Assembly: GCA_029239415.1 (NCBI GenBank)
Contig: JAQZAY010000209.1
Coordinates: 1-6,724 of the forward strand
Reading direction: 5' to 3'
Source: Pseudomonas sp.
GTDB taxonomy: Bacteria > Pseudomonadota > Gammaproteobacteria > Pseudomonadales > Pseudomonadaceae
Length of the DNA: 6,724 nt
Part shown: in pieces, positions 6,289 to 6,724 of the stretch
How the letters are laid out: every line of letters starts with the position of its first letter
Position numbering within the stretch: the stretch's first letter is position 1
Made by a program: the position numbers and the translations under genes
The notes under the pieces: model-generated
Told to the model about the DNA's origin: nothing
What the model saw: the letters and a program-made list of their open reading frames with translations, nothing else
Database searches by the model: none

Positions 6289-6311
6289 TGTGGGGCTGCG
6301 CTTGCCTGCAT
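6289..6311 (+). repeat. Solitary, diverged third REP at the end of the array
   Basis: TGTGGGGCT begins exactly 164 bp after unit 2, then the sequence departs from the unit as GCGCTTGCCTGCAT. The result still aligns with the consensus GTGGG-GCTG-GCTTGCC-GC of the second REP arm read in reverse complement. No inverted partner arm follows within the next 150 bases. It is either a truncated third unit or the ancestral insertion edge of the array. Confidence 0.55.
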
Positions 6312-6381
6312 CATGCCGGTGAATCTGGGGGTGCAACCATGACCCTGTCTCGAGGCTTTTTCCAAAGACGTTGAAAGGCAT

Positions 6382-6394
6382 GGCCCACAGGGCC
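6382..6394. repeat. Short GGCCC-ACA-GGGCC hairpin, REP fragment
   Basis: GGCCC (6382-6386) pairs with GGGCC (6390-6394) around ACA. The 13-base string CAGGGCCCACAAA at 6388-6400 also occurs at 1214-1226 at the edge of the first REP-like element, which suggests a decayed REP fragment. In the minus direction, the direction of the channel gene, the T-run precedes rather than follows the stem, so it is not an intrinsic terminator. Confidence 0.4.
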
Positions 6395-6431
6395 CACAAA
6401 AGCCTGTGAATGATTGCTGTCCGTTCCCACA

Positions 6432-6449
6432 GGTCCGTGATAGCGGACC
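6432..6449 (-). terminator. Stem-loop downstream of the mechanosensitive channel gene
   Basis: GGTCCG (6432-6437) and CGGACC (6444-6449) form a perfect 6-bp stem with a 6-base loop, 41 bp past the channel gene's stop in its direction of transcription. No T-tract follows on the minus strand (TGTGGGAACG), so efficient intrinsic termination is doubtful. A 10-bp palindrome, GTGCCGGCAC (6463-6472), lies between the stop and this stem. Confidence 0.25.
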
Positions 6450-6489
6450 CCATGGCAGCGCGGTGCCGGCACGGCTGGCGGGCCGACGG

Positions 6490-6723
6490 TCAGTGCGCCG
6501 CCCCGGCGCTCTGCCGTGGCACGCCTTGCGCCTCCACCGTCACCGGCATCTCCGGCAGCCGGTTGTTCATGACCCGCACGTTGCGCACCGGGTGCGCGAA
6601 GCGGACCTCCAGGTCGCGCAGCCCCTCGAGCAGTTGCAGGTTGATCTCCTGCTGCAGGTCCATGTAGCGGTTGTAGTCCGGGCTCTGGACGATGTACACG
6701 ACCTCGAACAGCAGGCGGCTCTC
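6490..6723 (-). CDS. MscS-family mechanosensitive ion channel, C-terminal end (5' part outside window)
   Basis: The frame is open from the window edge to a TGA at 6490-6492, giving 77 residues that begin E-S-R-L-L-F-E-V-V-Y-I-V. The block V-Y-I-V-Q-S-P-D-Y-N-R-Y-M-D-L-Q-Q-E-I-N-L (about 9-29) followed by F-A-H-P-V-R-N-V (about 46-53) matches the alpha/beta end of the cytoplasmic MscS_C domain, where F-A-(F/Y/H)-P is conserved. The pore helices and beta domain lie outside the window, so the channel subtype cannot be given. MscS-type channels sit in the inner membrane and open under tension on osmotic downshock. The last 20 or so residues (P-E-M-P-V-T-V-E-A-Q onward) are a non-conserved tail. 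The gene is convergent with the hydrolase gene across the REP-rich region. Confidence 0.85.
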   Translation of the reverse strand, partial: ESRLLFEVVYIVQSPDYNRYMDLQQEINLQLLEGLRDLEVRFAHPVRNVRVMNNRLPEMPVTVEAQGVPRQSAGAAH

Positions 6724-6724
6724 G

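Larger units (their letters stand above)
5721..6489. other. 769-bp non-coding region with REP/REPIN elements
   Basis: No credible gene lies between the hydrolase stop and the convergent channel gene. Open frames here cross the tandem repeat, whose 164-bp period is not divisible by three, and none has family character or a ribosome site. Bases 5721-5833 hold only competing weak stems (GTGAGGC 5735-5741 with GCCTCAC 5764-5770, or GAGGCT 5737-5742 with AGCCTC 5755-5760) without a T-tract. Bases 5889-5960 and 6312-6375 show nothing I recognise. The repeats are listed separately. Confidence 0.75.

Noticed and set aside
5961..6297. CRISPR array or riboswitch tandem
   Set aside because: The repeat unit is 164 bp with only two copies and no unique spacers between short identical repeats, and no cas gene is nearby. 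The arms match Pseudomonas REP sequences.
5919..6365. Open frames on both strands over the repeat array (about 96 and 113 codons)
   Set aside because: They consist of REP sequence read through. The 164-bp period shifts the frame between units, so the repeat cannot encode a repeated protein segment.
6382..6400. Intrinsic terminator GGCCC-ACA-GGGCC with a neighbouring A/T run
   Set aside because: The run reads as A on the plus strand after the stem and as T before the stem on the minus strand, so it does not have terminator polarity in either direction.

Overview
The window is GC-rich (visibly above 60% G+C) and looks like a Pseudomonas chromosome, most likely a fluorescens/putida-type species. 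The reasons are the codon use, two LysR-type regulators each divergent from a metabolic or transport gene, and intergenic REP elements of the GTGGGAGCTGGCTTGCC and GGGCCGC-TTT-GCGGCCC type that are characteristic of that genus. The species cannot be fixed from this sequence alone.

Layout. (1) Bases 2-1105, plus strand: the C-terminal half of a molybdopterin oxidoreductase of the FdhF/YdeP family, cut by the window edge. A bulged inverted repeat directly after its stop and a REP-like GC-rich element fill the gap to the next gene. (2) Bases 1282-2472, minus strand: a 12-helix DHA1-type MFS exporter. It diverges from a LysR-type regulator at 2583-3551 (plus). Their 110-bp shared spacer carries a perfect 7-bp inverted repeat and a 10-bp palindrome that are good operator candidates. 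(3) Bases 3525-4412, minus strand: a second LysR-type regulator whose last codons overlap the first regulator tail-to-tail by 27 bp. It diverges from 4500-5720 (plus), a two-domain protein with an N-terminal SnoaL/NTF2-like domain and a C-terminal alpha/beta-hydrolase with an intact Ser-Asp-His triad. (4) Bases 5721-6489: a 769-bp non-coding region. It holds one strongly self-complementary REP-like element and a tandem array of two inverted REP doublets (REPINs) with an exact 164-bp period, plus a third, solitary REP. (5) Bases 6490-6723, minus strand: the C-terminal 77 residues of an MscS-type mechanosensitive channel, cut by the window edge.

How the genes may work together. The middle of the window is two regulator-target pairs placed back to back, MFS<->LysR and LysR<->hydrolase. 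By the usual LysR-family rule each regulator probably controls its divergent neighbour and itself. A small molecule exported by the MFS protein and a substrate cleaved by the hydrolase could be related, but nothing in the sequence proves this. I see no phage, plasmid, CRISPR or defence genes. The least explained items are the REPIN array with its uneven divergence between copies, the SnoaL-hydrolase fusion, and the operator-like inverted repeat between the MFS and LysR genes.
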